Assembly: GCF_016234775.1 (NCBI RefSeq)
Contig: NZ_JACRAH010000018.1
Location: forward strand, 25,411-89,410
Length of the DNA: 64,000 nucleotides
Reading direction: 5' to 3'
Source: Aquabacterium sp.
Lineage (GTDB): Bacteria; Pseudomonadota; Gammaproteobacteria; Burkholderiales; Burkholderiaceae_C
The translations under genes and the position numbers were made by a program. Below are positions 1 through 8,498 of the stretch, one piece after another (the first letter of the stretch is position 1; each line of letters opens with the position of its first letter). Under the pieces are notes generated by a model, which searched no databases, was not told where the DNA came from, and saw only the letters and a list, made by a program, of their open reading frames with translations.

Positions 1-2
1 CC

Positions 3-2150
3 CGCAAGTTCGGCAGCAAACTGTTGCTCAAGCTCGCGGGCATCTTCGGTCTGGTGGGCCTGCTGCCGGGCTTGCTGATCTACACCGTGTCCTACCAGTT
101 CGTCTCACGCAGCATCGAAACCTGGTTTGACGTGCGCGTGGAAGGGGCGCTGGAAGCCGGGCTCAACCTGGGCCGCAGCACGCTGGACAACCTCACCATC
201 GACCTCGCCAACAAGGCCCGACTGGCGGCAGAACGCTTGAGCACGCCATCGGCCGGGAATGGCCAGTTAACCGGCCCCACCACGACCGGCATCATCGAGC
301 TGGAGCGTTTGCGCGAACAACTGGGGGCACAGGTCGTCACCCTGCTGACCGAGTCCGGGCAGGTTGAACTGACAGCAGGCGGCGACGGCACACGCATACT
401 GGCAGCCGAGCGCCTGCCACTCAGCTGGCGACAGGAAGCCCGCAGCAAAGGCGTGATGGCGCTGGTAGAAGGCTTGGATGACCGCAACGAGGACAGTCTG
501 GAGCGCAAGCCGGATGCTGCTGTCGCGCCATTGCCCAGCGTGGCGCGAGTCCTGGCACTAGCCTGGGTGCCGGACAACAGCTTCAGCCTGCAAGCCCGCG
601 GCCACTACCTGCTGATCACGCAGCAGTTGCAACCCCAACTGGTGCGCAACGCGCTGGACGTACAAGCCGCCTACCGCGAATACCAGCAGCGCTCGCTGAG
701 CCGTGTCGGCCTCAAGCGCATGTACATCGGCACGCTCACGCTGGCCCTGATCCTGGCCGTGTTCGGTGCCTTCCTGCTCGCTGCCATCCTCGGCCAGCAA
801 CTGGCTCGCCCTTTGCTGCTGCTCGCCGAAGGTGTGGGGGAAGTGGCCCGCGGCGACCTGCGGCCCAAGGCCATCTTCACGTCTACCGATGAACTGGGCG
901 GTCTGACGCGATCCTTTGCCGCGATGACCCAGCAGTTGGCCGATGCGCGCACGCTTGCCAACCGCAGCGTGCAGGAGCTCGACAGTGCCCGCGCCCACTT
1001 GCAGACCATCCTCGACAACCTCACCGCGGGCGTGATCGTGTTCGACTCCACCGGCCGCATCGACATGGTCAACCCAGGCGCCACGCGCATCCTGCGCCTG
1101 CCCCTGTCGGCCTACAAAGGTCGCTACCTGGCCGACGTGAACGGCCTGCAGGCCTTTGCCGACACCATCCGCCAACGCTTTGACCTGTACGCCAGCGACC
1201 CCGTACCAGGCGAACGCCAGCAATGGCAGGAGTCCTACGAGCTTAGCCTGCCTTCCAGCCCTGAACCGCTGACCCTGCTGGTGCGGGGCGCGGAGCTTCC
1301 ACCCAACGAGCGGCTCATCGTGTTCGATGACCTCACAGAAGTGGTATCCGCTCAACGTGCAGAAGCCTGGAGCGAAGTGGCGCGCCGCGTGGCCCACGAG
1401 ATCAAGAACCCGCTGACCCCCATCCAGCTGTCAGCCGAACGCATGCAGATGAAGCTGGAAGGCAAACTCGACGAGCCAGGACAACAATTGTTGACTCGAT
1501 CAGTCAACACCATCGTCACGCAGGTGCAGGCACTCAAGACCTTGATCAACGAGTTCAGGGACTTCGCGCGGATGCCAACGGCCAAACTCACCCCGATCGA
1601 TCTCAACGAGCTGATCAGCGATGTGCTGGCCCTGTATGGGCATGCCATCGAACAGGGTACGCTGCAAGTCGAACTCAAGCCCGACCTGCCCGAGATCATG
1701 GGCGACGCCACCCTGCTAAGGCAGGTCGTTCACAACCTCGTTCAAAACGCACTGGATGCAGTCGGCGAACAAGCGGTTGCTGATGTGACGCCGAATGTGC
1801 TCATACGCACCGACGCACCGTTGAAGGACGATGGCAGCATCCGTGCCGTGCGCCTTGTGGTGCGAGACAATGGGCCGGGCTTCCCTGACAAGATCCTCAA
1901 GCGTGCGTTCGAGCCCTATCTGACCACCAAGAACAAAGGCACAGGGCTCGGCCTGGCGGTGGTCAAGAAGATCGCCGATGAACACGGCGCGTTAGTCAGG
2001 CTGCGCAATTTCAGTGACAGCAACGATTCGATACCTAAAAGCAGCTCGAAACTAGGGTATCCCTCACAAGCTCATACTGTGAGAGGGGCTCAAGTTTCGT
2101 TATCATTTTCAAAGCTGTCATCTAAATCTGCCCAAGCTGGGTCACACTAG
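3..2150 (+). CDS. ntrY: NtrY-type sensor histidine kinase, 5' partial
   Basis: Membrane sensor kinase that phosphorylates the response regulator encoded next. The frame is open to the left edge, so the true start lies outside the window; about 708 residues are visible, nearly the usual NtrY length. An N-terminal membrane segment (GIFGLVGLLPGLLIY) and a second near residue 240 bracket a periplasmic sensor region. A HAMP-like stretch (ARPLLLLAEGVGEVARGDL), a PAS-like domain (QTILDNLTAGVIVFD), the H-box HEIKNPLTPIQLSAERM (His near residue 458), the N-box HNLVQNALDA and the G-boxes DNGPGF and GTGLGLAVVKK follow in order. The last about 40 residues are serine-rich and the DNA there is less GC-rich than the rest, with an insert before the final strand (AQVSLSFS). 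The gene ends 33 bases before ntrX, so the two are probably co-transcribed. The specific signal is unknown. Confidence 0.93.
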   Translation, partial: RKFGSKLLLKLAGIFGLVGLLPGLLIYTVSYQFVSRSIETWFDVRVEGALEAGLNLGRSTLDNLTIDLANKARLAAERLSTPSAGNGQLTGPTTTGIIELERLREQLGAQVVTLLTESGQVELTAGGDGTRILAAERLPLSWRQEARSKGVMALVEGLDDRNEDSLERKPDAAVAPLPSVARVLALAWVPDNSFSLQARGHYLLITQQLQPQLVRNALDVQAAYREYQQRSLSRVGLKRMYIGTLTLALILAVFGAFLLAAILGQQLARPLLLLAEGVGEVARGDLRPKAIFTSTDELGGLTRSFAAMTQQLADARTLANRSVQELDSARAHLQTILDNLTAGVIVFDSTGRIDMVNPGATRILRLPLSAYKGRYLADVNGLQAFADTIRQRFDLYASDPVPGERQQWQESYELSLPSSPEPLTLLVRGAELPPNERLIVFDDLTEVVSAQRAEAWSEVARRVAHEIKNPLTPIQLSAERMQMKLEGKLDEPGQQLLTRSVNTIVTQVQALKTLINEFRDFARMPTAKLTPIDLNELISDVLALYGHAIEQGTLQVELKPDLPEIMGDATLLRQVVHNLVQNALDAVGEQAVADVTPNVLIRTDAPLKDDGSIRAVRLVVRDNGPGFPDKILKRAFEPYLTTKNKGTGLGLAVVKKIADEHGALVRLRNFSDSNDSIPKSSSKLGYPSQAHTVRGAQVSLSFSKLSSKSAQAGSH

Positions 2151-2183
2151 TCATAGTTCCCATCTAAGGGGTCAAACAAATTC

Positions 2184-2972
2184 ATGGCCACCATTCTTGT
2201 TGTTGACGACGAACTGGGCATCCGTGCCCTGCTGTCAGAAATCCTGAGCGACGAAGGACACTCCGTCGAACTCGCCGAAAACGCCGCCAAGGCACGCATC
2301 CTGCGTGAACAGTGCAAGCCCGATCTGGTGCTGCTCGATATCTGGATGCCCGATGTAGACGGCGTCACCCTCCTCAAAGAGTGGTCTGCAAGCGGCCAAC
2401 TCACCATGCCTGTGATCATGATGTCCGGCCACGGCACCATTGACACGGCCGTGGAAGCCACCAAGTTCGGTGCGCAGTCCTTCCTGGAAAAGCCCATCAC
2501 CATGCAGAAGTTGCTGCGTGCGGTCGAACAGGGCCTGACCAAACCCACGCCTCGCGCGGCGGCCACGCCTGCACCGACCGTGCATCTGGCCACCGTCACG
2601 CCCATCACCGCAGCATCGTCCTATGCCGGCATCACCAGCATGAGTTCGCCCATTCGCAGCGAACTGGTTGGTGGCAGTGATGCACATCACCACAGCAGCC
2701 CCGTGTCGTACAACACGGTGCAACCGGTATCGAGCATGAACGGCCACACGCCGAGCGGCCCATCGCATGAGCAAAGCTTCGAGCTTGATCGCCCACTGCG
2801 TGAAGCGCGTGATGACTTCGAACGCGCCTACTTCGAGTTCCACCTGGCGCGCGAAGGCGGCAGCATGACCCGCGTTGCCGAAAAAACCGGCCTGGAGCGC
2901 ACCCACCTGTATCGAAAACTCAAACAACTTGGCGTTGATTTGGGTCGCAGCAAGAAAACTGCCGTAAATTGA
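2184..2972 (+). CDS. ntrX: Short NtrX-type response regulator (receiver plus Fis-type helix-turn-helix, no AAA+ domain)
   Basis: DNA-binding response regulator, partner of the kinase just upstream. The receiver domain (residues 1-120) has acidic pocket residues DDE at 8-10, phospho-acceptor Asp52 (LVLLDIWMPDVDG) and Lys103 (LEKPI). The C-terminus (about 205-255) is a Fis-like helix-turn-helix: GGSMTRVAEKTGLERTHLYR. Between them is an Ala/Ser/Pro/His-rich linker of about 80 residues and none of the sigma-54 activator signatures (no GESGTGKE Walker A, no GAFTGA). Full NtrX proteins are about 450 residues; this one is 262. It therefore should bind DNA but cannot itself remodel sigma-54 polymerase. 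Such short forms are, to my knowledge, common in Burkholderiales, so this is probably natural rather than a deletion artefact. The start is the ATG at 2184; AAGGGG lies rather far upstream. Confidence 0.88.
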   Translation: MATILVVDDELGIRALLSEILSDEGHSVELAENAAKARILREQCKPDLVLLDIWMPDVDGVTLLKEWSASGQLTMPVIMMSGHGTIDTAVEATKFGAQSFLEKPITMQKLLRAVEQGLTKPTPRAAATPAPTVHLATVTPITAASSYAGITSMSSPIRSELVGGSDAHHHSSPVSYNTVQPVSSMNGHTPSGPSHEQSFELDRPLREARDDFERAYFEFHLAREGGSMTRVAEKTGLERTHLYRKLKQLGVDLGRSKKTAVN

Positions 2973-2974
2973 TG

Positions 2975-2980
2975 TATAGT
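2975..2980 (+). promoter_or_regulatory. Possible -10 box of the tRNA-Phe promoter
   Basis: TATAGT lies just after the ntrX stop, about 47 bases before the tRNA. No convincing -35 box sits 16-18 bases upstream, so this is tentative; transcription could also read through from ntrYX. Confidence 0.25.
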
Positions 2981-3026
2981 CTAAGTCTTCGCTGATCACT
3001 GCAACGCGGTTTTGAGCTGAAGAAAT

Positions 3027-3102
3027 GGCCTGGTAGCTCAGTTGGTAGAGCAGCGGATTGAAAATCCGCGTGTCGGTGGTTCGATTCCGCCCCAGGCCAC
3101 CA
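3027..3102 (+). tRNA. tRNA-Phe (anticodon GAA)
   Basis: A complete 76-base cloverleaf. The acceptor stem is GGCCTGG/CCAGGCC followed by A and an encoded CCA. The D-arm contains AGCTCAGTTGGTAGAGC. The anticodon stem is GCGGA/TCCGC around the loop TTGAAAA, giving anticodon GAA. The T-arm contains GGTTCGATTCC. It decodes phenylalanine UUC/UUU codons. It stands alone, between ntrX and a hairpin. Confidence 0.98.
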
Positions 3103-3110
3103 AAAAATTC

Positions 3111-3145
3111 AAAGGCCCCGCAAGCTTTCAGCTCGCGGGGCCTTT
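3111..3145 (+). terminator. Hairpin terminator after tRNA-Phe
   Basis: Perfect inverted repeat AAAGGCCCCGC (3111-3121) and GCGGGGCCTTT (3135-3145). Extra AGC/GCT pairing in the loop is possible. The arm ends in TTT, and the A-run on the left would give a T-run for the other strand. It fits an intrinsic terminator ending the tRNA transcript before the glycosyltransferase gene. Confidence 0.75.
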
Positions 3146-3177
3146 CCGCATATTCGGCGGTTCAGAGCGCCAAACTC

Positions 3178-4164
3178 ATGCCACGCCACGCTCCAAACAC
3201 CCCCCTGCCCTCCGCTCAACACCCGTTGACGGTTCGCCTATGCAATTGGATTGGCGATGTCGTGATGGCATTGCCCGCCCTTGAGTTGCTTGAGCAACAC
3301 GGCTTCAATCTGAACCTGTACGGCAAAGGCTGGGCGCGAACCCTGCTCTCAGGATACGACTGGCACTTCACCAAACGCCAGGACAATGCACTGAGCGCTC
3401 GACTCCATGATTTACGCGCCATTCGGCTTCAAAGCCAGCGCATCGATCCAACCTTCGATCGCCGCATCAATGCACTGAGCTTCCCGAACTCGTTTTCGAG
3501 CGCACTGGAGTTGCGCCTGTCGGGTCACAAGGTCTGCGGCTACAGCAAAGACGGCCGAAGCCTGCTGCTCAGCAGAAAGCTGGCGCGCCTGCAGAACAAG
3601 CATGTGCTGGAGACCTTCTGGCACCTCGCCTGTGAACTGACAGGGCAACATGAAGCGCCGCCACCTGCCAGCATCGGCTTCAGGCTCAGCCAGAGTGCGC
3701 AAGACAAAGCTCAAGCCTTGCTCGCTCAGCATCAGCTTGATGGGCAGCCTTTCGCCTGCGTGGTGCCTTTTGCCACCGGCATGATGTACCAATTCGACAA
3801 GAAGTGGCCCCACTTCAAGGAACTCACTCAAAGCCTGAGCAAAGACCTGCCACTTGTCATCTGCCCCGGCCCCGGCGAAGAAGCCGAGGCAGAACAATTC
3901 AGCCAGCACGCCACCATCCTGCCGGGCGTTCCGCTGGATGTGTACGCCGCCATACTGGCGCGCGCCAGCCTGACTCTGGCCAACGACACAGGCCCTGGCC
4001 ACCTGGCAGCGGCTGTCGGCACGCCCTTGATCAGCATCCTCGGCCCGACGGACCCCGAACATTGGGCACCTTGGGGACCCAACGTCACCGTTGTACGTGA
4101 GTGGCCTCAGTGGCCATCTGCATCAACCGTGCACGACACCGCCTTGCGCCTGCTTCCACGCTGA
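3178..4164 (+). CDS. Glycosyltransferase family 9 (heptosyltransferase-like)
   Basis: Probable ADP-heptose:LPS heptosyltransferase-type enzyme acting on the inner face of the membrane during LPS-core assembly. The GT9 hallmarks are the N-terminal VRLCNWIGDVVMALPALE (compare VRLPNWIGDVVM in WaaF) and the C-terminal nucleotide-sugar site NDTGPGHLAAAVGTPLISILGPTDPEHWAP. Length is 328 residues, slightly below WaaF. The frame is open upstream into the tRNA, but the ATG at 3178 puts the conserved motif about 20 residues from the start. The 3' end overlaps the convergent glycosyltransferase gene by 42 bases. It is the outermost gene of the LPS-type locus; a second GT9 (waaC) sits at the other end. 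Which heptose it adds cannot be told from sequence. Confidence 0.85.
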   Translation: MPRHAPNTPLPSAQHPLTVRLCNWIGDVVMALPALELLEQHGFNLNLYGKGWARTLLSGYDWHFTKRQDNALSARLHDLRAIRLQSQRIDPTFDRRINALSFPNSFSSALELRLSGHKVCGYSKDGRSLLLSRKLARLQNKHVLETFWHLACELTGQHEAPPPASIGFRLSQSAQDKAQALLAQHQLDGQPFACVVPFATGMMYQFDKKWPHFKELTQSLSKDLPLVICPGPGEEAEAEQFSQHATILPGVPLDVYAAILARASLTLANDTGPGHLAAAVGTPLISILGPTDPEHWAPWGPNVTVVREWPQWPSASTVHDTALRLLPR

Positions 4165-5334
4165 GCGAATGTGCTCGGCATAACGCCGAGCCATGACATC
4201 CACGCCAAACTCGGCATTCGCCCGCGCGCGCGCGCGCAGAGCCAATTGCGCGGCCCGCTCAGGATGCCTCAACAACTCCTCCAGCACATTGGCCAAGGCC
4301 ACTGGATCAGCCTCAGGCACCAGACGGCCATCCACACCATCACGCAGCAACTCCTGCACCCCCACAACAGCACTGCCCACGACCGCGCAACCCGCCGCCA
4401 TGGCTTCAACCAAGGCCAGCGGCATGCCCTCGTAATGCGTGGACAGCACGTAGATCTGATGATTCATCAACAGATCCGGCACGGTTGGGCAATGGCCCAG
4501 GAAGCGAACCTGATCGCCCAACCCCAGCGACTTGGCCAACCGCTCGGCCGCATCACGGTCACGCTGCTTGCCGCCACCCGCAAGACTGACTGGCGGGGCA
4601 AGCCCCCGCTCCTTGAGCAAGGCAACCGCCCTGATCAGCGTGGCATGATCCTTTTGCCTTGCAAACCGAGCCGACATCACGATCCCGGGCGTACGCGCCG
4701 CAAAAGATCGCTGAGCAGCGTCAACAAAGGGCGCCAGGCGGATGCCATTGGAAATGGCCACCGTGCGCTGCGAATCGAAGCCGAGCGCCAGCAAACTGGA
4801 CTTGACGCCCTCCGAACAGCCCACGATCAAGGCGGTACGCTTGGCCAGCCAGCGCGCCTGAGCGAGCCGCCAGGCCGAATATCGCTCGCGCGAGTTGTGC
4901 TCAACATGAACCAGCACGGGCACCTTGGCCAACAAGCCGGCGTAACGCCCCCACAGGTGCTCACTGAAGCCGTGAGCCACCAACACATCGGGCTGGAACG
5001 CTTCGCAGACCTTGACCAATCCCTGAATGGTGGCGACATGCGCCCACCCTGGAACCAACTCAATGGTCAAACCCTCATCACGCAGTTGCTGAACACGTGA
5101 CATCTCGGTCTGCGACTTGCGCCGCAACACCAGCATCGCGTCCCACTCGGGATCACCACGACACGCACGCACCAGATCGACCGCGACCTGAGTCGCCCCC
5201 GAAAACCCGCCCGTGACAAAGTGGATGACCCTCAAGCGCCTGGGCTGCGCGCCAGCACCATCTCCCTGGCCTCGCTGAGGCGGCAACGCGTTTTGCGAAG
5301 AAAATTCAAGCACAATCTTGGGTCCATTCAACAA
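4123..5334 (-). CDS. Glycosyltransferase family 4
   Basis: GT-B fold glycosyltransferase, probably cytoplasmic or peripheral, using a nucleotide sugar to extend the LPS-core or O-chain. The N-terminal domain starts at RVIHFVTGGFSGATQVAVDL (residues about 33-52). The C-terminal domain carries the retaining GT4 signature EGMPLALVEAMAAGCAVVGS (E-x7-E). Length 403 residues. The start is uncertain: the first possible codon is TTG at 5334, and an in-frame GTG lies at 5313; the conserved domain begins later, so either is compatible. Its 3' end overlaps the convergent GT9 gene. A 13-base CG run (4223-4235) encodes the RARARA stretch near the C-terminus. Confidence 0.85.
   Translation of the reverse strand: MLNGPKIVLEFSSQNALPPQRGQGDGAGAQPRRLRVIHFVTGGFSGATQVAVDLVRACRGDPEWDAMLVLRRKSQTEMSRVQQLRDEGLTIELVPGWAHVATIQGLVKVCEAFQPDVLVAHGFSEHLWGRYAGLLAKVPVLVHVEHNSRERYSAWRLAQARWLAKRTALIVGCSEGVKSSLLALGFDSQRTVAISNGIRLAPFVDAAQRSFAARTPGIVMSARFARQKDHATLIRAVALLKERGLAPPVSLAGGGKQRDRDAAERLAKSLGLGDQVRFLGHCPTVPDLLMNHQIYVLSTHYEGMPLALVEAMAAGCAVVGSAVVGVQELLRDGVDGRLVPEADPVALANVLEELLRHPERAAQLALRARARANAEFGVDVMARRYAEHIRSAWKQAQGGVVHG
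4223..4235. repeat. Short CG dinucleotide run
   Basis: CGCGCGCGCGCGC inside the GT4 coding sequence encodes alternating Arg and Ala. It is a possible slippage site and could adopt Z-DNA, but is short. Confidence 0.6.
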
Positions 5335-5423
5335 CGGCCTACATCATGCGACAAGAATGACGCACAGATGGCCCCCTCCCCTGCCCCCATGGCCAAGTCG
5401 AGCACCCGCGAGGCCCGCGGATC

Positions 5424-6527
5424 ATGAGTGACACCTCACTGGTTCTATCCAACCATGGGCTGCGCCACTCAGGCGGCATCGAGCGCTACCTGCTGACGCT
5501 GGTGGACAGCCTGCACGCCCGCGGCCTGCGCCCCACGGTGATCGCCCACAAGTTCGACAAGTCCATCGCTGAGTATGCCTGGGTGAACCCCATCCACATC
5601 CGCACCTGGGGGCTTGGCGGCGCTTTGCGTGACCGCTGGTTCGACGCGCGCTTGCGGCGCCTGAAAGCCCGCCATCAATGGTTTCCTTTGATCGCGTTGA
5701 GCCAGACCTCAGCGGCTGACATTGCCATCTGTGGCGGCACCCATCCTGGCTACCTCGCCGCCATCAACCAAACCCCATCCTGGAAAGACAAACTGGCCAT
5801 TGCCCTGGAAGCCAAACACCTCGGTCACGCGTCCGTGGTGATCGCCCACTCGGAACTGATGGCCCGACAGGTCAAGCAGTTCTATGGCGTTGAGCCCAGC
5901 AAAGTGGACGTGCTGTATCCCCCCGTGGACACGCAACGCTTTCATCCCGTATCCGCCCAACGCAAGCAAGCCTTGCGCGAGCAACTGGGGCTGCCGCCCG
6001 ATCGATGCGTTTTCCTGCTGGCCTCAACCGGGCATGCCCGCAAAGGCCTGGATCTGCTGGTCGAGGCACTGGGGCACAGTGACCTGCCCGTCTTGCTGGT
6101 GGTCGCGGGCCGACCTGTTGACGTGCAGGCCCCCAACCTTCGCTATCTCGGCTACCGCAGTGACATTGAAGATGTATACCGCGCGGTGGATTGCACGGTG
6201 ATGGCGTCTCGCTACGAACCCTTCGGGCTCGTCGGCGTGGAGACCGTGTTGTGTGGCACCCCGTTGGTCGGTGCCGAAGGCATGGGTTGCATGGAGGTCC
6301 TGCAAGGCGATGGCGTCATTCCGTTCAAGATTGAGGCAGCCACGTCACAGCAAGCCAGCTTGCACGTTGCCATCGCGCAAGTGTTGTCACGCTGGCGCGC
6401 CGGCACCTTGCAGGTTGCAGATCCGCTGAAGGCCTTGCGCTATGACCCGACTGTTGACGCGCACCTGCAGGCCCTCCTGCGCCACGTAGACCAATTGCGT
6501 GCGAGACAAACAGGACGCGACGCATGA
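5424..6527 (+). CDS. Glycosyltransferase family 4 (WaaG-like)
   Basis: Retaining GT-B glycosyltransferase, probably adding a hexose in LPS-core assembly. The N-terminus has the acceptor-side glycine loop LRHSGGIERYLLTLVDSL. The C-terminal half has the donor-side pattern LLASTGHARKGLDLLVEAL and the E-x7-E motif EPFGLVGVETVLCGTPLVG. Length 367 residues, as expected. It begins a rightward run: its stop overlaps the next start by four bases (ATGA at 6524-6527), indicating translational coupling. The 89 bases before it hold the divergent upstream region shared with the leftward GT4; no clear promoter was recognised there. Confidence 0.87.
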   Translation: MSDTSLVLSNHGLRHSGGIERYLLTLVDSLHARGLRPTVIAHKFDKSIAEYAWVNPIHIRTWGLGGALRDRWFDARLRRLKARHQWFPLIALSQTSAADIAICGGTHPGYLAAINQTPSWKDKLAIALEAKHLGHASVVIAHSELMARQVKQFYGVEPSKVDVLYPPVDTQRFHPVSAQRKQALREQLGLPPDRCVFLLASTGHARKGLDLLVEALGHSDLPVLLVVAGRPVDVQAPNLRYLGYRSDIEDVYRAVDCTVMASRYEPFGLVGVETVLCGTPLVGAEGMGCMEVLQGDGVIPFKIEAATSQQASLHVAIAQVLSRWRAGTLQVADPLKALRYDPTVDAHLQALLRHVDQLRARQTGRDA

Positions 6528-7636
6528 CGCGCGCAACGACAAGCCCCTTGAACATCGTGGAGCCGACGCTCAACAGCGATGCCGGACATTGCATGAGCCT
6601 GGTCCGCGCCCTGAGTGAAGCTGCGCTGCATACCGGCTGTCAAGACATCCGCGTGTGGGGCGGCCGCAATATCGCCAAGACAACCTGGACCGCCCCAGGT
6701 CAGGTTCGAGCCCATTTTGTACGTCGCTGGCGCCGCTTTCAGGCCCTGGGCCTGTACCGTCGGCTGCTGCGCGAACCCGGCCGCATCCTTGTGTCAACTG
6801 CGGGCAGCACGGATCTGGTCAGCCTGGACTGGGCCGCCCGCAGTTGCGGCATCGGGCGCATTCCCGCCCACAAGGTGACCCTGTTTGTGCACTGGCTCAA
6901 CATCAAGCCAGGTAAAGCGCGGTTGTACACCGCCATTGCCAGACGCCAACCAGAGCTCAAGATCCTTGCCCCGACGGCCAGCGTGGCCGACTTCTTCGCC
7001 TCATGCGGCTTCAAGACACAGGTGGTGCCCTATCCGCTTGACACGGCCAATCAAGACACCCAGCCAGAAGCCCACACCGGTGAGTTTCGACACCTGCTGG
7101 TGCCTGGCTCCGCCAGAATGGACAAAGGATTTGGCCACATCGTCGATTTGGTCGAAGAAATGGCAAAGCGCCAGTTATCCTGGCCCATCATTGTGCAAAC
7201 CTCACTGGAACACGGCCATGACAAGGACCTCGAATTGACCGAGGCCCTCGCCCGACTACAAGCCAGTGACTACGTGGGGCTGCAACTGCACCATGAAGCG
7301 ATGGACCGCGAGACCTATCGCGCCCAATTCCAAGGCGCCATCGTTATTCAGCCCTACCGTGCCGCCAGTTTTCAGGACCGCGTCAGCGGCGTCACCCTGG
7401 ACGCGCTACAGGCGGGCTCGCCGGTTGTGGTGACCGATGGCACCTGGATGGCTCGGCTGGCCGAAAAATACAAGGCGGGTGTGGCCACCTCCGATCTGAC
7501 GCCCTGCGGGCTGCTGAACGCCATTCAAACCATCCTGAACGACCACGCCGGCTTCGCGCAACGTGCATGCGCGGCCGCCACGGACGTGCGTTCCGAACAT
7601 TCCGCGCGCGCATTGATCGAGGCCGTGCTGGCATAG
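6524..7636 (+). CDS. Putative glycosyltransferase (GT-B-like), LPS locus
   Basis: A 370-residue protein translationally coupled to the preceding GT4. It has GT-B-like features: a glycine-containing N-terminal acceptor loop (TLNSDAGHCMSLVRALSE), a linker resembling APTASVADFFASCGF, and a C-terminal donor-domain segment RVSGVTLDALQAGSPVVVTDG, where the usual second Glu of E-x7-E is replaced. The retaining catalytic signature is therefore incomplete. It probably transfers a sugar in the same LPS pathway; donor and linkage are unknown. Confidence 0.7.
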   Translation: MTRATTSPLNIVEPTLNSDAGHCMSLVRALSEAALHTGCQDIRVWGGRNIAKTTWTAPGQVRAHFVRRWRRFQALGLYRRLLREPGRILVSTAGSTDLVSLDWAARSCGIGRIPAHKVTLFVHWLNIKPGKARLYTAIARRQPELKILAPTASVADFFASCGFKTQVVPYPLDTANQDTQPEAHTGEFRHLLVPGSARMDKGFGHIVDLVEEMAKRQLSWPIIVQTSLEHGHDKDLELTEALARLQASDYVGLQLHHEAMDRETYRAQFQGAIVIQPYRAASFQDRVSGVTLDALQAGSPVVVTDGTWMARLAEKYKAGVATSDLTPCGLLNAIQTILNDHAGFAQRACAAATDVRSEHSARALIEAVLA

Positions 7637-7647
7637 GACTGAACCAC

Positions 7648-8448
7648 ATGACAACAGCGCGCCTCTCCGTGGTGATCATCACCAAGAATGAAGCTCAACG
7701 GCTGCCCACTTGCCTTGCATCGGTCGCCTTTGCTGACGAGCTGATCGTAGTCGACTCCGGTAGCACCGATGGCACGGTCGATCTGGCTCGCCAGGCAGGC
7801 GCCAAGCTCATCGAAACGAAAGACTGGCCGGGCTTCGGGCCACAAAAACAGCGCGGCCTGAACGCTGCCACTGGCGAATGGGTGCTGTGCATCGATGCCG
7901 ATGAATGGCTCGATGCCGCCTTGACCTCGGCGATCAAGGCGCTTGTAGCCCAAAGCCCTCTGCCCGCAGAGGCCCCAACCATCTATGAGATCGACCGCCT
8001 CTCAGCTTTCTGCGGCCAATGGATGCAGGCCGGCAGTTGGTCGCCCGATGTGGGCGTGCGATTGTTCCGGCGCGGCGATGCGCGCTTTTCGGACGACCTG
8101 GTGCACGAGCGCCTGCTGTTCAACGGCAAGACCGGGCGCCTCCCCGGCAGACTGCTGCACAACAGCATCACCAGCGTGCATGACGGCCTGGACAAGATGA
8201 ACCGGTACACCACAGGCCGGGCCGAGGATCAGCGCAGACAAGGCAAGCGAGGTAGTCTGGGCAAGGCCGTGGGACACGGCCTGTGGGCATTCATCCGCTC
8301 CTATATCCTGCGTCGCGGCTTCATGGACGGGCGAATCGGATTCATTCTGGCCGTGCTCGATGCACACAACTCCTACTATCGTTACCTGAAGCTATGGCTG
8401 GACGGGCGCGTCATGCCGCACGACATCCCTGCCCCAAAATCTCGCTGA
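7648..8448 (+). CDS. Glycosyltransferase family 2 (WaaE/KdtX-like LPS core glucosyltransferase)
   Basis: Inverting GT-A enzyme, 266 residues. The start at ATG 7648 gives the typical opening RLSVVIITKNEAQRLPTCLASV; the frame is open further upstream but overlaps the previous gene. Donor-binding features are VVDSGSTDGTVDLA and the DxD-type CIDADEWLD. The C-terminal tail SFYLRRGF-like segment (FIRSYILRRGFMDGRIGF) is characteristic of the WaaE/KdtX group that adds beta-glucose to heptose I. It lies 11 bases after the preceding stop and ahead of fdtB. The family assignment is good; the exact sugar is inferred. Confidence 0.85.
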   Translation: MTTARLSVVIITKNEAQRLPTCLASVAFADELIVVDSGSTDGTVDLARQAGAKLIETKDWPGFGPQKQRGLNAATGEWVLCIDADEWLDAALTSAIKALVAQSPLPAEAPTIYEIDRLSAFCGQWMQAGSWSPDVGVRLFRRGDARFSDDLVHERLLFNGKTGRLPGRLLHNSITSVHDGLDKMNRYTTGRAEDQRRQGKRGSLGKAVGHGLWAFIRSYILRRGFMDGRIGFILAVLDAHNSYYRYLKLWLDGRVMPHDIPAPKSR

Positions 8449-8498
8449 ATCCCCCCCCGGCACCAAAACATCCATAACAAACACCTTCTGTCATCACC

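Noticed and set aside
3058..3177. Extension of the GT9 frame upstream into the tRNA
   Set aside because: It would overlap the tRNA-Phe gene and hairpin; the ATG at 3178 gives a family-typical N-terminus.
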